The position numbers were made by a program, and so were the translations under genes. DNA of 33,872 nucleotides from Gemmatimonadaceae bacterium. GTDB lineage: Bacteria > Gemmatimonadota > Gemmatimonadetes > Gemmatimonadales > Gemmatimonadaceae. The first letter of the stretch is position 1; each line of letters opens with the position of its first letter. Positions 1-8,314 of this stretch are shown here, piece after piece. The notes beneath the pieces are model-generated. The model had not been told where the DNA came from. It saw nothing but the letters and a program-made list of their open reading frames with translations, and searched no databases. The stretch is taken from contig JACMLX010000161.1 in the NCBI GenBank assembly GCA_014379355.1, positions 1 through 33,872 of the forward strand, in the 5' to 3' direction.

Positions 1-75
1 GCCCAGAAGACAGCGCCGCCCACCCCGCATCAGGAGACGTGAGTCGCGAACGCCACTCACTCACTTCCACCCGAT

Positions 76-1380
76 ATGACCATCCGCGCCACTGTGCGGA
101 TGTCGACCGTCAACGTCGCCCTGGCGGCGTTGACTGTGGCATCCGCCACCTCGGCTGTGCACGCGCAACCGCGAACGCAGGTCCGCCCTGCGTCCTCGTC
201 ATCAGTCCCTGATCGCGCGAGCGACAGCCTTATCGCCGCGGTACTCGCCGATACGCTCGAACTTGCGCCCGGTTCGCGCGCGCCCGCTCGTAAGACCAGA
301 CAGTCCGTCACGATCCGCCCCACGATGCGTTCGTATACCGTCGGCAACATCGACGCAGCGGAGCAAGGGGTGTACACGAGTTTCGTCACGCGGTATCCGC
401 GCGCGACGCTGCGACTCGATGTCACGCCGCTCACCTTCCGCGGCGATACCTCGCGCACCGGCAATCGCCCCCAGGTTTCCTTCGGTGGGATGTCGCCGGT
501 GTCGGGTCGACTCGATCTGCGCGTGCGGAGTGCCGACACGCTTCGATTCTTCGCGCAGAGCAGTTCATCGCCTGGCGCGCTGAGTGTCGAGGATGCGCAG
601 GCGCTCGGCGCGGTCGGCACGAACACGCTCGATCTCGACGCCGCCTCGCTGGGCCTCACGGCACGGGTGGGAACGCGCTATGTACTGACGCACGCGCTCG
701 GTACGAGCGGCCTGTCGCTGTCGTTGCGCGGCGGCGTGGAGTACGACCCGAAACCGTCAGGTACCGATGTCGTGAGCTGGCGCGGCACCACCGTGCGCGG
801 AGGCATCGGCGTCGCGCACGCAGGCATGGGCACGACACTCGGCTCGTCCGTCGAAGTGACACAGAGCTTCACCGATTCGCTCGATGGACGCAATCAGTTT
901 CCTGGTGGCGGTTCAGTCAATGTCGATGCGCGGATGCTGCACGTGATCGGACGCGAAGGAATGTCGCTGGTGTCGCTCAACGCCTTCTATTCGCGACCCT
1001 TGAACATCGAGCGACCGAACGTGCGCACCCGCCTGATTCCCATCGGGGATTTCATGGGCGTGACGGCGAGCGGTGCGTTGCCGGTCGGTCCGTTGTCGCT
1101 GCTTCCGACGATGACGGTGCTGCGCGAGTCGAGCCGTACCGGGAGCACCGCCAGCGGCACCACCACCCGTCGCGATGCGAGCGGCACGACGGCCGTCACC
1201 GCGCTCGGCCTCTCCATTCCTCTGGGCCGCCACCTGACGGTGACACCGGAAGGCGGACTGGCGTTCGGCTCCGTCGGTCAGACATCCACCTCAACATCCG
1301 TCATCCGCAATCAACGCCAGACATTCCGTGATTCGATTCGCGGTCGGTATCTGACGATCGAGATTTCTTTGCGGGATTGA
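76..1380 (+). CDS. Secreted, probably outer-membrane beta-barrel protein of unknown function
   Basis: A 434-residue protein with an N-terminal signal peptide: a basic start, a hydrophobic stretch rich in Ala, Val and Leu at about residues 13-26, and a likely signal peptidase I site after AVHA. The remainder has no long hydrophobic helix. It shows alternating polar and apolar residues with many Gly, Ser and Thr, as in beta-strands of outer-membrane proteins, and ends in EISLRD. I recognise no enzymatic motif. The ATG at 76 gives a complete signal peptide; a second ATG at codon 9 would also work. No clear ribosome-binding site precedes it. It is followed by a palindromic element and a convergent gene. 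Location is inferred from composition; the function is unknown. Confidence 0.6.
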   Translation: MTIRATVRMSTVNVALAALTVASATSAVHAQPRTQVRPASSSSVPDRASDSLIAAVLADTLELAPGSRAPARKTRQSVTIRPTMRSYTVGNIDAAEQGVYTSFVTRYPRATLRLDVTPLTFRGDTSRTGNRPQVSFGGMSPVSGRLDLRVRSADTLRFFAQSSSSPGALSVEDAQALGAVGTNTLDLDAASLGLTARVGTRYVLTHALGTSGLSLSLRGGVEYDPKPSGTDVVSWRGTTVRGGIGVAHAGMGTTLGSSVEVTQSFTDSLDGRNQFPGGGSVNVDARMLHVIGREGMSLVSLNAFYSRPLNIERPNVRTRLIPIGDFMGVTASGALPVGPLSLLPTMTVLRESSRTGSTASGTTTRRDASGTTAVTALGLSIPLGRHLTVTPEGGLAFGSVGQTSTSTSVIRNQRQTFRDSIRGRYLTIEISLRD

Positions 1381-1404
1381 AGACTTTTTTGCTGCAATGT
1401 TGGG

Positions 1405-1720
1405 GAAAGCGCGGGGAGGCCGGGGAGTGCGTCACACTCGTGGCGTCTGTCGTCGCGCTCCATCGCGAACTGCATGGGTGAGGAGCGGACGGAGCGCACG
1501 GAGGGTGCGTAAATGCTGGCTCTGCCTAGGGCGCGCCGTTGATTTCTTTCTTGGAACAGCAGTTCTAACAAAAGTCAGCTATGTCTTGTGTTCCGAAAAT
1601 CGTTGCAACCGGCGCACTCAGTGCGCTCCGTGCCCTCCTCACCCAAAAAGGTCAGCGGAGCGTCGACAAACGTGAAAGGTGGCAAGAGGCGCACTCCCCG
1701 ATCTCCCCGCCCCTATCGCC
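1405..1720. repeat. Imperfect palindromic intergenic element, copy 1
   Basis: The gene-free stretch 1381-1808, between two convergent genes, is mostly this element. It folds around a hairpin centre at about 1560 (TTGGAAC at 1551-1557, GTTCTAA at 1562-1568). Mirror-image blocks lie on both sides: GGGTGAGGAG near 1478 matches the complement of the block ending at 1645, and the GCGGGGAG...CGGGGAGTGCG block near 1411 matches the complement of 1690-1712. The right arm holds AAAGTCAG at 1571 and GTTGCAACC at 1602. The same pair with the same 31-base spacing occurs at 13305-13336 in the opposite orientation. No protein-like reading frame is evident. It could be a non-autonomous mobile element or a structured RNA. 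Confidence 0.72.
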
Positions 1721-1770
1721 ACAAAAAGTGAGCCTTGCCGCGTACGATTTCGAAGATCGCTGCCGCTGTC

Positions 1771-1802
1771 GCACTCCGTGGACTCCGTGACCTCCGCTCA
1801 CG
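1771..1802. repeat. Fragment of the 9-bp unit array, downstream of copy 1
   Basis: A short run of CTCCGTG-type units with about 9-base spacing (reading GGAG-containing units on the minus strand) lies between copy 1 of the palindromic element and the end of the EamA gene. It resembles the unit arrays inside the arms of the larger elements and looks like a leftover or extra half-arm. Confidence 0.45.
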
Positions 1803-1808
1803 AGAAGG

Positions 1809-2243
1809 TCAGCGCTTGTATGCCAGAACGAGCACGCCGCCCGCGACCATCACGATGCCGGCCCATTCCCTTGCTGACGGTCGCTCGCCAAGAAACGCGA
1901 ATGCAAAGATCGCGACCAGCACGAGGCTCAGTTTGTCCACCGGCGCGACCTTCGAGGCGTCTCCCACCTTGAGCGCGCGGAAATAGCAGACCCACGACGC
2001 GCCGGTGGCGAGACCGGAGAGTGTCAGGAACAGCCACGTACGCGAGCTGAGCAGGCGTGGATCGCTCCACTTGCCGGCCAGTGCCACGAAGGCAGCAAGG
2101 ACGATTATCACGACAGCTGTGCGGATCAGCGTCGCATAGTCGGAGTCGATGCCCTCGATGCCGAGTTTCGCGAAGATGGCGGTCATCGCGGCGAAGACGG
2201 CCGAGAGAAGCGCCCACGTGAACCAGCTGTTGGAGGTGGCCAT
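1809..2243 (-). CDS. EamA/DMT-family small membrane transporter (half-size)
   Basis: A 144-residue membrane protein with about five hydrophobic helices (near residues 5-22, 31-52, 63-85, 90-108 and 118-140). It matches a single EamA repeat: WALLSAVFAAMTAIFAKLGI at the first helix, then a loop with KVAPVDKLSLVLVAIFAF, then FLGERPSAREW before the last helix. Full-length drug/metabolite transporters have two such repeats, so this is the known short class that probably works as a dimer. The substrate cannot be read from sequence. I chose ATG at 2243 because the reading frame upstream of it is hydrophilic and overlaps the divergent promoter region. It is divergent from the serine hydrolase gene. 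Confidence 0.85.
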   Translation of the reverse strand: MATSNSWFTWALLSAVFAAMTAIFAKLGIEGIDSDYATLIRTAVVIIVLAAFVALAGKWSDPRLLSSRTWLFLTLSGLATGASWVCYFRALKVGDASKVAPVDKLSLVLVAIFAFAFLGERPSAREWAGIVMVAGGVLVLAYKR

Positions 2244-2350
2244 GATGCATGAATCATGGTGCGCGCGACGCACTGGCGATACCGGCGCCCGCGGGCATTG
2301 TTCACGCATCGCTCGTTTCACCGCCGCGTGATCCTCCAGGCCAGATCGCC

Positions 2351-3877
2351 ATGCGCTTCCGACCGCCGTATTGCGCCTCCGCCGCGCTGTTCCTGCTCAC
2401 CGCGCCGCTCGTCGCGCAGCGGAGTACGACTCGACCTGCGGCGCGAGCAGGCACGACACCGGTCGTGCGGACGATGCGGGAGGTCGCAGCGCGCGGTGAT
2501 TCGCTGCGGCTTCCCGGACCGTGGGTGGCCCCGCCAGGTGATGCATTGTCGCATTACACGGCGGGCTTCGCGACGACGCTGTGTGGCGCCGTCTTCATCA
2601 CCGGCCTCACGACAGCCGACGCCGCCGCGAATATCGGATTCTTCACCGGACCATTGCAGTATCGCAGCGAAGTGAAGGACACCGTCGTGGACTTTGCGAC
2701 GCAAACCGTGCGCCTTACGCTCAGGAGCGGTGTCACGCGCGTGGCCAAGATGTACGGCAGTCAGGGGTGTGTGCCACTGCCGATCGGTGCCGACTCGGTC
2801 TCGTTCACGCCGAGCATCGTGACGCCGAAGCTGCCACCCTCCGCGACGACGGCGTGGCCGATGGGCGACGTGCTTCCGAAACGTGCCTGGCCGCGAGAAG
2901 TGGATGCGGCACTCGTGTCACGCGCGTTGAACGAGGCGTTCGCGACGGACAGCGCGATGACGCTCGCGTTCGTGGTGACGTACAAGGGTCGAATCATCGG
3001 TGAGCGATACGCGCCGGGCATCGGGATTCACACGCCGCTCGAGAGCTGGTCGATGTGCAAGAGCCTGACCGGCACACTCGTCGGCCGGCTCATTCAGCAG
3101 GGAGCGTATAGACTCGATCAATCGGCACCGTTTCCCGAATGGCAGACCGCCGGCGATCCACGCCAGAAGATCCGTATCATGGACATCATGCGCATGTCGA
3201 GCGGCATTCGCATCCGTGCACCGCAGGATCCGGGCTACGACGCCTCACTCGGATACCCGGATCATCTCTATCTCTATTCCGGCTCGATCAACTCGTATCA
3301 GTACGCTGCGACGCGACCGCAGCAGTGGGCGCCATCGACCGTCGGACGGTATCGCAACACCGATCCAGTGCTCGCGAGCTATCTCGTGCGACTCGCGGCC
3401 GAGAAGCGCGGTGTCGACTATCACAGCTTCCCGACACGTTTGCTGTTCGAGAAGCTCGGCATGCGTGATGTCATCATCTCGACCGATCCATACGGCAACC
3501 TGCTCGGTCAAGGCGCCGACCTGGTCGCCGCGCGCGACTGGGCGCGACTCGGCAACCTCTACCTGCAGGACGGCGTGTGGAACGGCGAGCGTCTGCTGCC
3601 CACGGACTACGTGAAATACGTGCGCACCATCGCACCGGCCTGGCTGGCCGATGGGCGCCCTGTGTATGGCGGCGGATTCTTCTGGATCAATGGTGACGGT
3701 CGCGAGCCGATGCCCCGAGACGCCTATGCGGCGCTCGGTGCCGGTGGGCAGAGCATGTGGATCGTGCCGTCCAAGGACCTGGTGATCGTCCGCATCGGCA
3801 AGTATCGCGGGTCCGATGCCGGCGAGGCAGCGCGACGGCTGGCGACGGCGACGCTGATGCGCGCCGTGCGGAACTGA
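2351..3877 (+). CDS. Secreted serine hydrolase of the beta-lactamase / 6-aminohexanoate-dimer hydrolase type
   Basis: A 508-residue protein with a signal peptide (basic start, hydrophobic core at about residues 8-21, cleavage near LVAQ). The SxxK catalytic motif is SMCK at residues 234-237 in the context ESWSMCKSLTG. The second motif is YRN at 334-336, and the C-terminal glycine-rich strand that replaces the KTG box is YGGGFFW. The first 200 residues form an extra domain before the class C-type fold. The family includes esterases, D-aminopeptidases and nylon-oligomer hydrolases, so the substrate is unknown. An in-frame start at 2249 exists, but only 2351 puts a signal peptide at the N terminus. 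The next gene starts 9 bases after the stop, which suggests an operon. Confidence 0.85.
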   Translation: MRFRPPYCASAALFLLTAPLVAQRSTTRPAARAGTTPVVRTMREVAARGDSLRLPGPWVAPPGDALSHYTAGFATTLCGAVFITGLTTADAAANIGFFTGPLQYRSEVKDTVVDFATQTVRLTLRSGVTRVAKMYGSQGCVPLPIGADSVSFTPSIVTPKLPPSATTAWPMGDVLPKRAWPREVDAALVSRALNEAFATDSAMTLAFVVTYKGRIIGERYAPGIGIHTPLESWSMCKSLTGTLVGRLIQQGAYRLDQSAPFPEWQTAGDPRQKIRIMDIMRMSSGIRIRAPQDPGYDASLGYPDHLYLYSGSINSYQYAATRPQQWAPSTVGRYRNTDPVLASYLVRLAAEKRGVDYHSFPTRLLFEKLGMRDVIISTDPYGNLLGQGADLVAARDWARLGNLYLQDGVWNGERLLPTDYVKYVRTIAPAWLADGRPVYGGGFFWINGDGREPMPRDAYAALGAGGQSMWIVPSKDLVIVRIGKYRGSDAGEAARRLATATLMRAVRN

Positions 3878-3886
3878 GGCGTGCAG

Positions 3887-5089
3887 ATGAAGAATTCCAT
3901 CCGCATCATCGCGCTCTCCACCATGTCGTCAGTGCTCCCTGCGCAGGCACCGGTGCCACGACAGACCGAGGCGGACACCTACACTCGCTACGAACTGCTG
4001 GCACCGGGCTCCGCGAAATTTCGGATCATCTACGAGGTCTCGGCGACGACGGCCGGCGCGACGCACTACTTCAATCCGATCCGGCAGGGCAGCGTTGCGA
4101 CCGACGAAAGTGTGATCGATCGCGCCTCCGGCACACCACTCCGATTCGACGTCGTCGGCGCCGCTGCCGCGCGTGCAGGCGGTGTGCGCGGCGACAGCCT
4201 GCAGACCTATATCCGTGTCGCACTGGCGCACCCCGTACCGGGCGCGGACGGTGAGCAGCGGATCCTGATTCTCAAGACGTATCAGGACTCGCTCAGCTAT
4301 TTCAGCCGAGGTGACACCATCGTCTTTACGCGACCGCTTGGCATCAAGCGCAATGCAGTCGTGCTGCCGATGGGGTACGAGCTGGTGTCGTCGAGCTTTC
4401 CGGCGCAGGTGCTGCAGGAGCCGGACGGCCGGATCGGCATCAGCTTCTGGAACAACACGCCATCGGAAGCAGCCGTGACGCTCCGCGCGGTACCGGCCAG
4501 ATCGTTGCGAGCCGGCGTGTCGAGTGTCGCTGCACGGCTCACGGAGCGTGCGCACCAGGACCGCGAGATCGTCTACATGCTGCAGCAACCCGAGACGCAC
4601 GCGTTCGATCTGTATCACGACTACACCGAGTCACGACCCGGTACGAGTACGTACCTGAACATCGTGCGCGCTGGAAGCACGGTGTCGAATCCACGGGCTG
4701 TCAATCTCGACACGGGCTTGCCGCTCGTGCACGAGACGCTGAAGGGCGACGCGATCACGACGGCGAAACTGTCCGTGCCGGATGTGACACCGCAGTCGGA
4801 AGTCGTCGTCTTCCGATTCGATCCGATCAGACCCGGCACGTCGATGCGGCTGCGGATGTTCGAGACGTACACCGATCCGGTGCGCTATACGGTGGTGAAC
4901 GATGAGCTGGTATGGGATCGCAGCTTCGGCCGCCCGGCCAACGCCGTCGTCCTGCCCGAGGGATGGGTGCTCACGAACAGTTCGGTGCCGGCTGTCGTCA
5001 GCTCGCTGCCGAATGGACGCGTGCGACTGGACTTCATCAATCCGCGCGCCGATGAAATCGGCGTGCTGATCACGGCGCGCCGGCGCTGA
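3887..5089 (+). CDS. Secreted protein of unknown function with a duplicated domain
   Basis: A 400-residue protein with a short, weak signal-like N terminus ending near VLPAQ. It is made of two copies of one domain of about 165 residues, roughly 35-202 and 237-398. Both carry NAVVLP (156-161 and 352-357) followed by an aromatic-Leu-Ser-Ser-Pro stretch, a turn with PDGRI or PNGRV, and a beta-strand with an Asn. Both also have a KTYQD or ETYTD motif about 30 residues earlier. It resembles a beta-sandwich repeat, but I cannot name the family. ATG at 3887 is preferred over GTG at 3881 because GAGG lies 8 bases before it. It is probably co-transcribed with the serine hydrolase. The export signal is not strong. 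Confidence 0.7.
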   Translation: MKNSIRIIALSTMSSVLPAQAPVPRQTEADTYTRYELLAPGSAKFRIIYEVSATTAGATHYFNPIRQGSVATDESVIDRASGTPLRFDVVGAAAARAGGVRGDSLQTYIRVALAHPVPGADGEQRILILKTYQDSLSYFSRGDTIVFTRPLGIKRNAVVLPMGYELVSSSFPAQVLQEPDGRIGISFWNNTPSEAAVTLRAVPARSLRAGVSSVAARLTERAHQDREIVYMLQQPETHAFDLYHDYTESRPGTSTYLNIVRAGSTVSNPRAVNLDTGLPLVHETLKGDAITTAKLSVPDVTPQSEVVVFRFDPIRPGTSMRLRMFETYTDPVRYTVVNDELVWDRSFGRPANAVVLPEGWVLTNSSVPAVVSSLPNGRVRLDFINPRADEIGVLITARRR

Positions 5090-5091
5090 CG

Positions 5092-5109
5092 AGCGTGCGA
5101 CCGCACGCT
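5092..5109. terminator. Hairpin between convergent genes
   Basis: AGCGTGC at 5092-5098 pairs perfectly with GCACGCT at 5103-5109 around a four-base loop. It sits between the stop codons of two convergent genes and overlaps the stop of the minus-strand gene. There is no T-run on either side, so it is not a classic intrinsic terminator, but it could protect the 3' ends of both messages. Confidence 0.4.
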
Positions 5110-6352
5110 ACGCGAAGAAGCCGATGAACAGCTGACAGAACAGGGCGCCCGCCAGCGTCATCGAGAAACCCCAGATCAGTAGCTGACGAAAGAGTGTCTT
5201 CGCTTCGTCCACGCCATCAGGAAGAGCGGCGATGCAGAGTGCGCCGATGGTGGAGAGCGGTGACACATCCACCAGCGCCGCGCCGACATTGATGCTCATC
5301 GCGACCTGCAGCGGATCGCCACCGCCGATCTTCTGCACCAGGCCAGGCACTGCGGGCAGGAATGCCGGATACACGACTCCTGATGTCGAACTGTAGGTCG
5401 AGATCAGGCCAGTGATCCCGGCGATCGTGCCGTTCACCGTCGTCGGTGTGGCGATGCGCGCAAGCAGCGTGGTGAACAGATCCATGCCGCCTGTCTTCTC
5501 GAGCACCCCGATCAGCACACTCACACCGCAGACCATCAGGATCACGGCCCACGGCACCTGCTTCAGCGACTCCGCGTCCTTCGCCACGTTCGCGAGGATC
5601 AGCGCGCTCGCGGCAACGAACGCCGCAAGGCCCGGGTTCAGCTTGAAGGACACGACGGCCAGAACCCACGTTGCGATCACGCCGATCGTCGTCCAATGGT
5701 GCGACGTGAGCGGAGTCGGTGTCGCCACGCGGTCGACCGGCGGCGCCTTGAGCAACGCCGGTCCGCCGAAGAGACACCATGCCAGCAGCGCCGCGAGTGC
5801 GTGCGCGGTGAAGTTCGCCGACCAGACACTCCAGAGATGCCCGTCCAGGCCGATTTTCGCCATCGACGAGTGCACGATCACACCGACCGCGCTGATGGGT
5901 GAGAGGTTGCCCGCGTTCGCGCCGTTGCCGACCATCAACGCCGCCAGTAGCACGGGCATTTTCGCGCGCACGGCAATGCCCATGGCGATCGGTGCCAGCA
6001 ATGCCGTGGCCGACACGGCGCCCGGCCCCGCCGTGGAGAGGGCACACGCCATCAGGAAGAACAGCAGCGGCAGTGCCGCCGCGCGACCACGCAGCAGGCT
6101 CACCGTCGATTGTGCAACCGCCTCCATCGTGCCGTTCGCCTGTGCGACACCGAACAGCACACTCACGCCGACCAGTGTCAGGAACAGCGTGTTCGGGAAC
6201 GTGCCCATCATCGCGTCGAGCTTCCAGTGTGCTGCGAACAGGGCAATCGGCCATGCCAGCGCGATGGCCAGGATACCCACGTTGATGCGTGTCGTGAGGC
6301 TGCCTGCGATCACCAGCAGCAGTGCGCAGAGGGACAGAAGTGCCGGTGACAT
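5108..6352 (-). CDS. matC: MatC-like dicarboxylate (malonate) carrier, SLC13/IT superfamily
   Basis: A 414-residue polytopic membrane protein with about 11-12 hydrophobic segments. The N-terminal half fits the MatC N-terminal family: NVGILAIALAW, a LFLTLVGVSVLFGVAQ helix, then GPGAVSATALLAPIAMGIAV and NGANAGNLSPISAVGVI, the conserved re-entrant region with Asn and Pro expected near the substrate. A second such region (SINVGAALVDVSPLSTIGAL) lies near the C terminus. Carriers of this family import malonate or other C3-C4 dicarboxylates, probably with a cation. ATG at 6352 is used, 2 bases after the stop of the upstream ligase gene, so the two are almost certainly one operon. The malonate specificity is inferred from that neighbour. 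Confidence 0.8.
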   Translation of the reverse strand: MSPALLSLCALLLVIAGSLTTRINVGILAIALAWPIALFAAHWKLDAMMGTFPNTLFLTLVGVSVLFGVAQANGTMEAVAQSTVSLLRGRAAALPLLFFLMACALSTAGPGAVSATALLAPIAMGIAVRAKMPVLLAALMVGNGANAGNLSPISAVGVIVHSSMAKIGLDGHLWSVWSANFTAHALAALLAWCLFGGPALLKAPPVDRVATPTPLTSHHWTTIGVIATWVLAVVSFKLNPGLAAFVAASALILANVAKDAESLKQVPWAVILMVCGVSVLIGVLEKTGGMDLFTTLLARIATPTTVNGTIAGITGLISTYSSTSGVVYPAFLPAVPGLVQKIGGGDPLQVAMSINVGAALVDVSPLSTIGALCIAALPDGVDEAKTLFRQLLIWGFSMTLAGALFCQLFIGFFA

Positions 6353-6354
6353 GA

Positions 6355-7872
6355 CTATGTCGGCGACGGCAACAGATGTTTCTGCACCTTTCCGAGTGCG
6401 GTTCGCGGAAGTGCGTCGACGCGCGTGATCGTACTCGGAATCTTGAACGAGGCGAGCTGGGTGCGAAGGCAGGTCTCGAGTGCGATCAGGTCGAGCGTCG
6501 GATCGCACACGAGGTACGCCACCGGGACTTCACCGCGGGACGCGTCCGGCACGCCGACCACCGCCGCTTCGTGAATGCCGGGCTGCGACAGCAACACCTC
6601 CTCGATCTCGCGCGGATAGATGTTGAAGCCGCCCGAGATGATCAACTCACTGCGTCGCCCCTCGAGCGTGATGTAGCCGTCCGCTGCACGAACGCCGATG
6701 TCACCGGTGCGGAACCAACCGTCCACGAATGCGCGGGCCGTTGCCTCGGGTCGATTCCAGTAGCCGGCACAGACATTCGGGCCACGCACCAGGAGTTCAC
6801 CGCTCGTTCCGTCCGGCACGTCTCGCCCGCTCTCGTCCACGATGCGCACGCACGTCAGGGCGAGGGGCAGGCCGACGGTGCCGGCACGACGCTCTCCGAC
6901 GTACGGGTTGCTGACGTTCATCAGTGTCTCGGTCATGCCGTACCGCTCGAGAATCACATGACCGAAGCGGTCGCGGAACGACTCCAGCACGTGCGCCGGC
7001 AGTGGCGCGGAGCCGCACACGAAGAGACGCGCGTGCGAGCCGATGGTGCGCGCGGTTGCTTCGTCGATGTCGAGGAGCCGCACATACATCGTCGGCACGC
7101 CGAAGAACACCGTCGGTCGATAGGTGGTGAACCAGTCCACGGCGCGTGACGCTTCGAACCGTGCTGCCAGCTTCATGTGGCAACCGCTCAGCAGCCAGCA
7201 GTGCAACGCATTCGCCAGCCCGTGCACATGGAAGAGCGGCAGCGTGCAGAGCAGGCGATCCTCGGCGTGCATGCCCCAGCTGGCGTTGAGCACCAGTGCG
7301 TTGCTGGCGAAGTTGCCGTGGACGAGAATGGCGCCCTTGGACGCGCCGGTCGTTCCGGATGTGTAGACCAGCGCGAGCGGTGTGTCGGCGTCACAGATGG
7401 TGTCGCGCACAACGGCGGGGCGCGCGAACGTCGTCGTCAGTGCGTGCGCATCACGCGCGAGGTCGTCCACATCCCACGTCACCACATCCGCCGCGACATC
7501 CGGTGCACGCTCGAGCGTCGTCACCACCGCCACCGGTTCGGCATCGCTCACGATGTGCGCAATCTCGCGCGCCTGATAGAGCACGTTGATCGGGACCGCG
7601 ATGGCGCCGAGCTTCATGCACGCCAGCCAGAGATCGACGATCTCGACCCGATTGGTCATCAGGAACGCAAGCCGCGACCCGCGACGGATGCCGCGATTGT
7701 GCAGCACGACTGCCCATCGGTTGCTGCGCACCTCGAGGTCGCCGAACGTGAAGTGTTCGGTGTGCCCCTGCGGCGTATCAGCATCCAGCGCGGGACGCTC
7801 GGCGGCGCCAAGCAGCGCGCGATCCAGCAGGGGAAGCAATGTCACGGGTGGTCTGTCATTGATTGCCACCAC
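6355..7872 (-). CDS. matB: Malonyl-CoA synthetase (MatB/ACSF3-like acyl-CoA ligase)
   Basis: An adenylate-forming ligase of about 505 residues. It has the P-loop YTSGTTGASKG (about 170-180), LPLFHVHGL, the YGMTET motif (about 311-316) and the GWFRTGDIG hinge region. It also has SELIISGGFNIYPREIEEV and a C-terminal LPRTALGKVQKHLL with the catalytic lysine. The stretch following YGMTET, MNVSNPYVGERRAGTVG, closely resembles MatB enzymes, which activate malonate or methylmalonate with ATP and CoA. The neighbouring MatC-like carrier supports this. The start is uncertain: GTG codons at 7872 and 7869 place the N terminus just before the first family-like residues. No ATG and no good ribosome-binding site lies nearby. 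No malonyl-CoA decarboxylase (matA) is in the window. Confidence 0.82.
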   Translation of the reverse strand: MVAINDRPPVTLLPLLDRALLGAAERPALDADTPQGHTEHFTFGDLEVRSNRWAVVLHNRGIRRGSRLAFLMTNRVEIVDLWLACMKLGAIAVPINVLYQAREIAHIVSDAEPVAVVTTLERAPDVAADVVTWDVDDLARDAHALTTTFARPAVVRDTICDADTPLALVYTSGTTGASKGAILVHGNFASNALVLNASWGMHAEDRLLCTLPLFHVHGLANALHCWLLSGCHMKLAARFEASRAVDWFTTYRPTVFFGVPTMYVRLLDIDEATARTIGSHARLFVCGSAPLPAHVLESFRDRFGHVILERYGMTETLMNVSNPYVGERRAGTVGLPLALTCVRIVDESGRDVPDGTSGELLVRGPNVCAGYWNRPEATARAFVDGWFRTGDIGVRAADGYITLEGRRSELIISGGFNIYPREIEEVLLSQPGIHEAAVVGVPDASRGEVPVAYLVCDPTLDLIALETCLRTQLASFKIPSTITRVDALPRTALGKVQKHLLPSPT

Positions 7873-7973
7873 GTTAGCGCCACGCCACACGGTTGGAAAC
7901 TCGGGTGAATGCCGGACGCGCTGACGCCGCCACCAGTGGTATCCTTCCTGCCACACCATGTGGAGTGTCGCGT

Positions 7974-8297
7974 ATGTCCGTTCTCGGCCGGGCCGGAGTC
8001 TGCATCCTGGTAATCTGCGCGTGCGGCTCGCAGCGCAGTGGCGTCGGCACACCGCTTCCGAAAACGAATCCGACGATCTCGTTCGTCTGCACGCCGATGC
8101 TCACCCTGCGCGTCCGATTCGATGCCACCAGCGCCACGGTGTACGTCGATGGAGACGGTCCGTACTCGCTGCCCCAGGTCAACGGCCGATCGGACTACAC
8201 CGTCTACTCCGACGGCCAGCACATGCTGCAGATCTATCAGAGCAATGCGTCATACGGCATCGGTCGCGCGCGGCTGCAGCCGTGTACCCGTAGCTGA
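7974..8297 (+). CDS. Small lipoprotein resembling MliC-type C-type lysozyme inhibitors
   Basis: A 107-residue protein with a lipoprotein-like signal (hydrophobic core then ICAC, Cys at about 17). The mature part resembles the MliC/PliC fold. It begins ISFVC, followed by a strand LTLRVRF, a TVYVDG turn, YSLPQV, and YSDGQHMLQIY, and ends with a Cys (LQPC) that could pair with the first one. MliC proteins in the outer membrane or periplasm inhibit C-type lysozymes. The lysine of the second inhibitory motif seems to be replaced by Gln, so activity is uncertain. GGAG lies 8 bases before ATG 7974. It converges on the phosphoesterase gene with 17 bases between them, including a perfect 12-bp palindrome at 8304-8315. 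Confidence 0.6.
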   Translation: MSVLGRAGVCILVICACGSQRSGVGTPLPKTNPTISFVCTPMLTLRVRFDATSATVYVDGDGPYSLPQVNGRSDYTVYSDGQHMLQIYQSNASYGIGRARLQPCTRS

Positions 8298-8314
8298 ACG
8301 CACACGAGATCTCG

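Noticed and set aside
1397-1986. Several short frames of 69-97 codons within and beside palindromic copy 1
   Set aside because: They are Arg-, Ser- and Pro-rich, lack ribosome-binding sites and follow the repeat units, so they are not genes.
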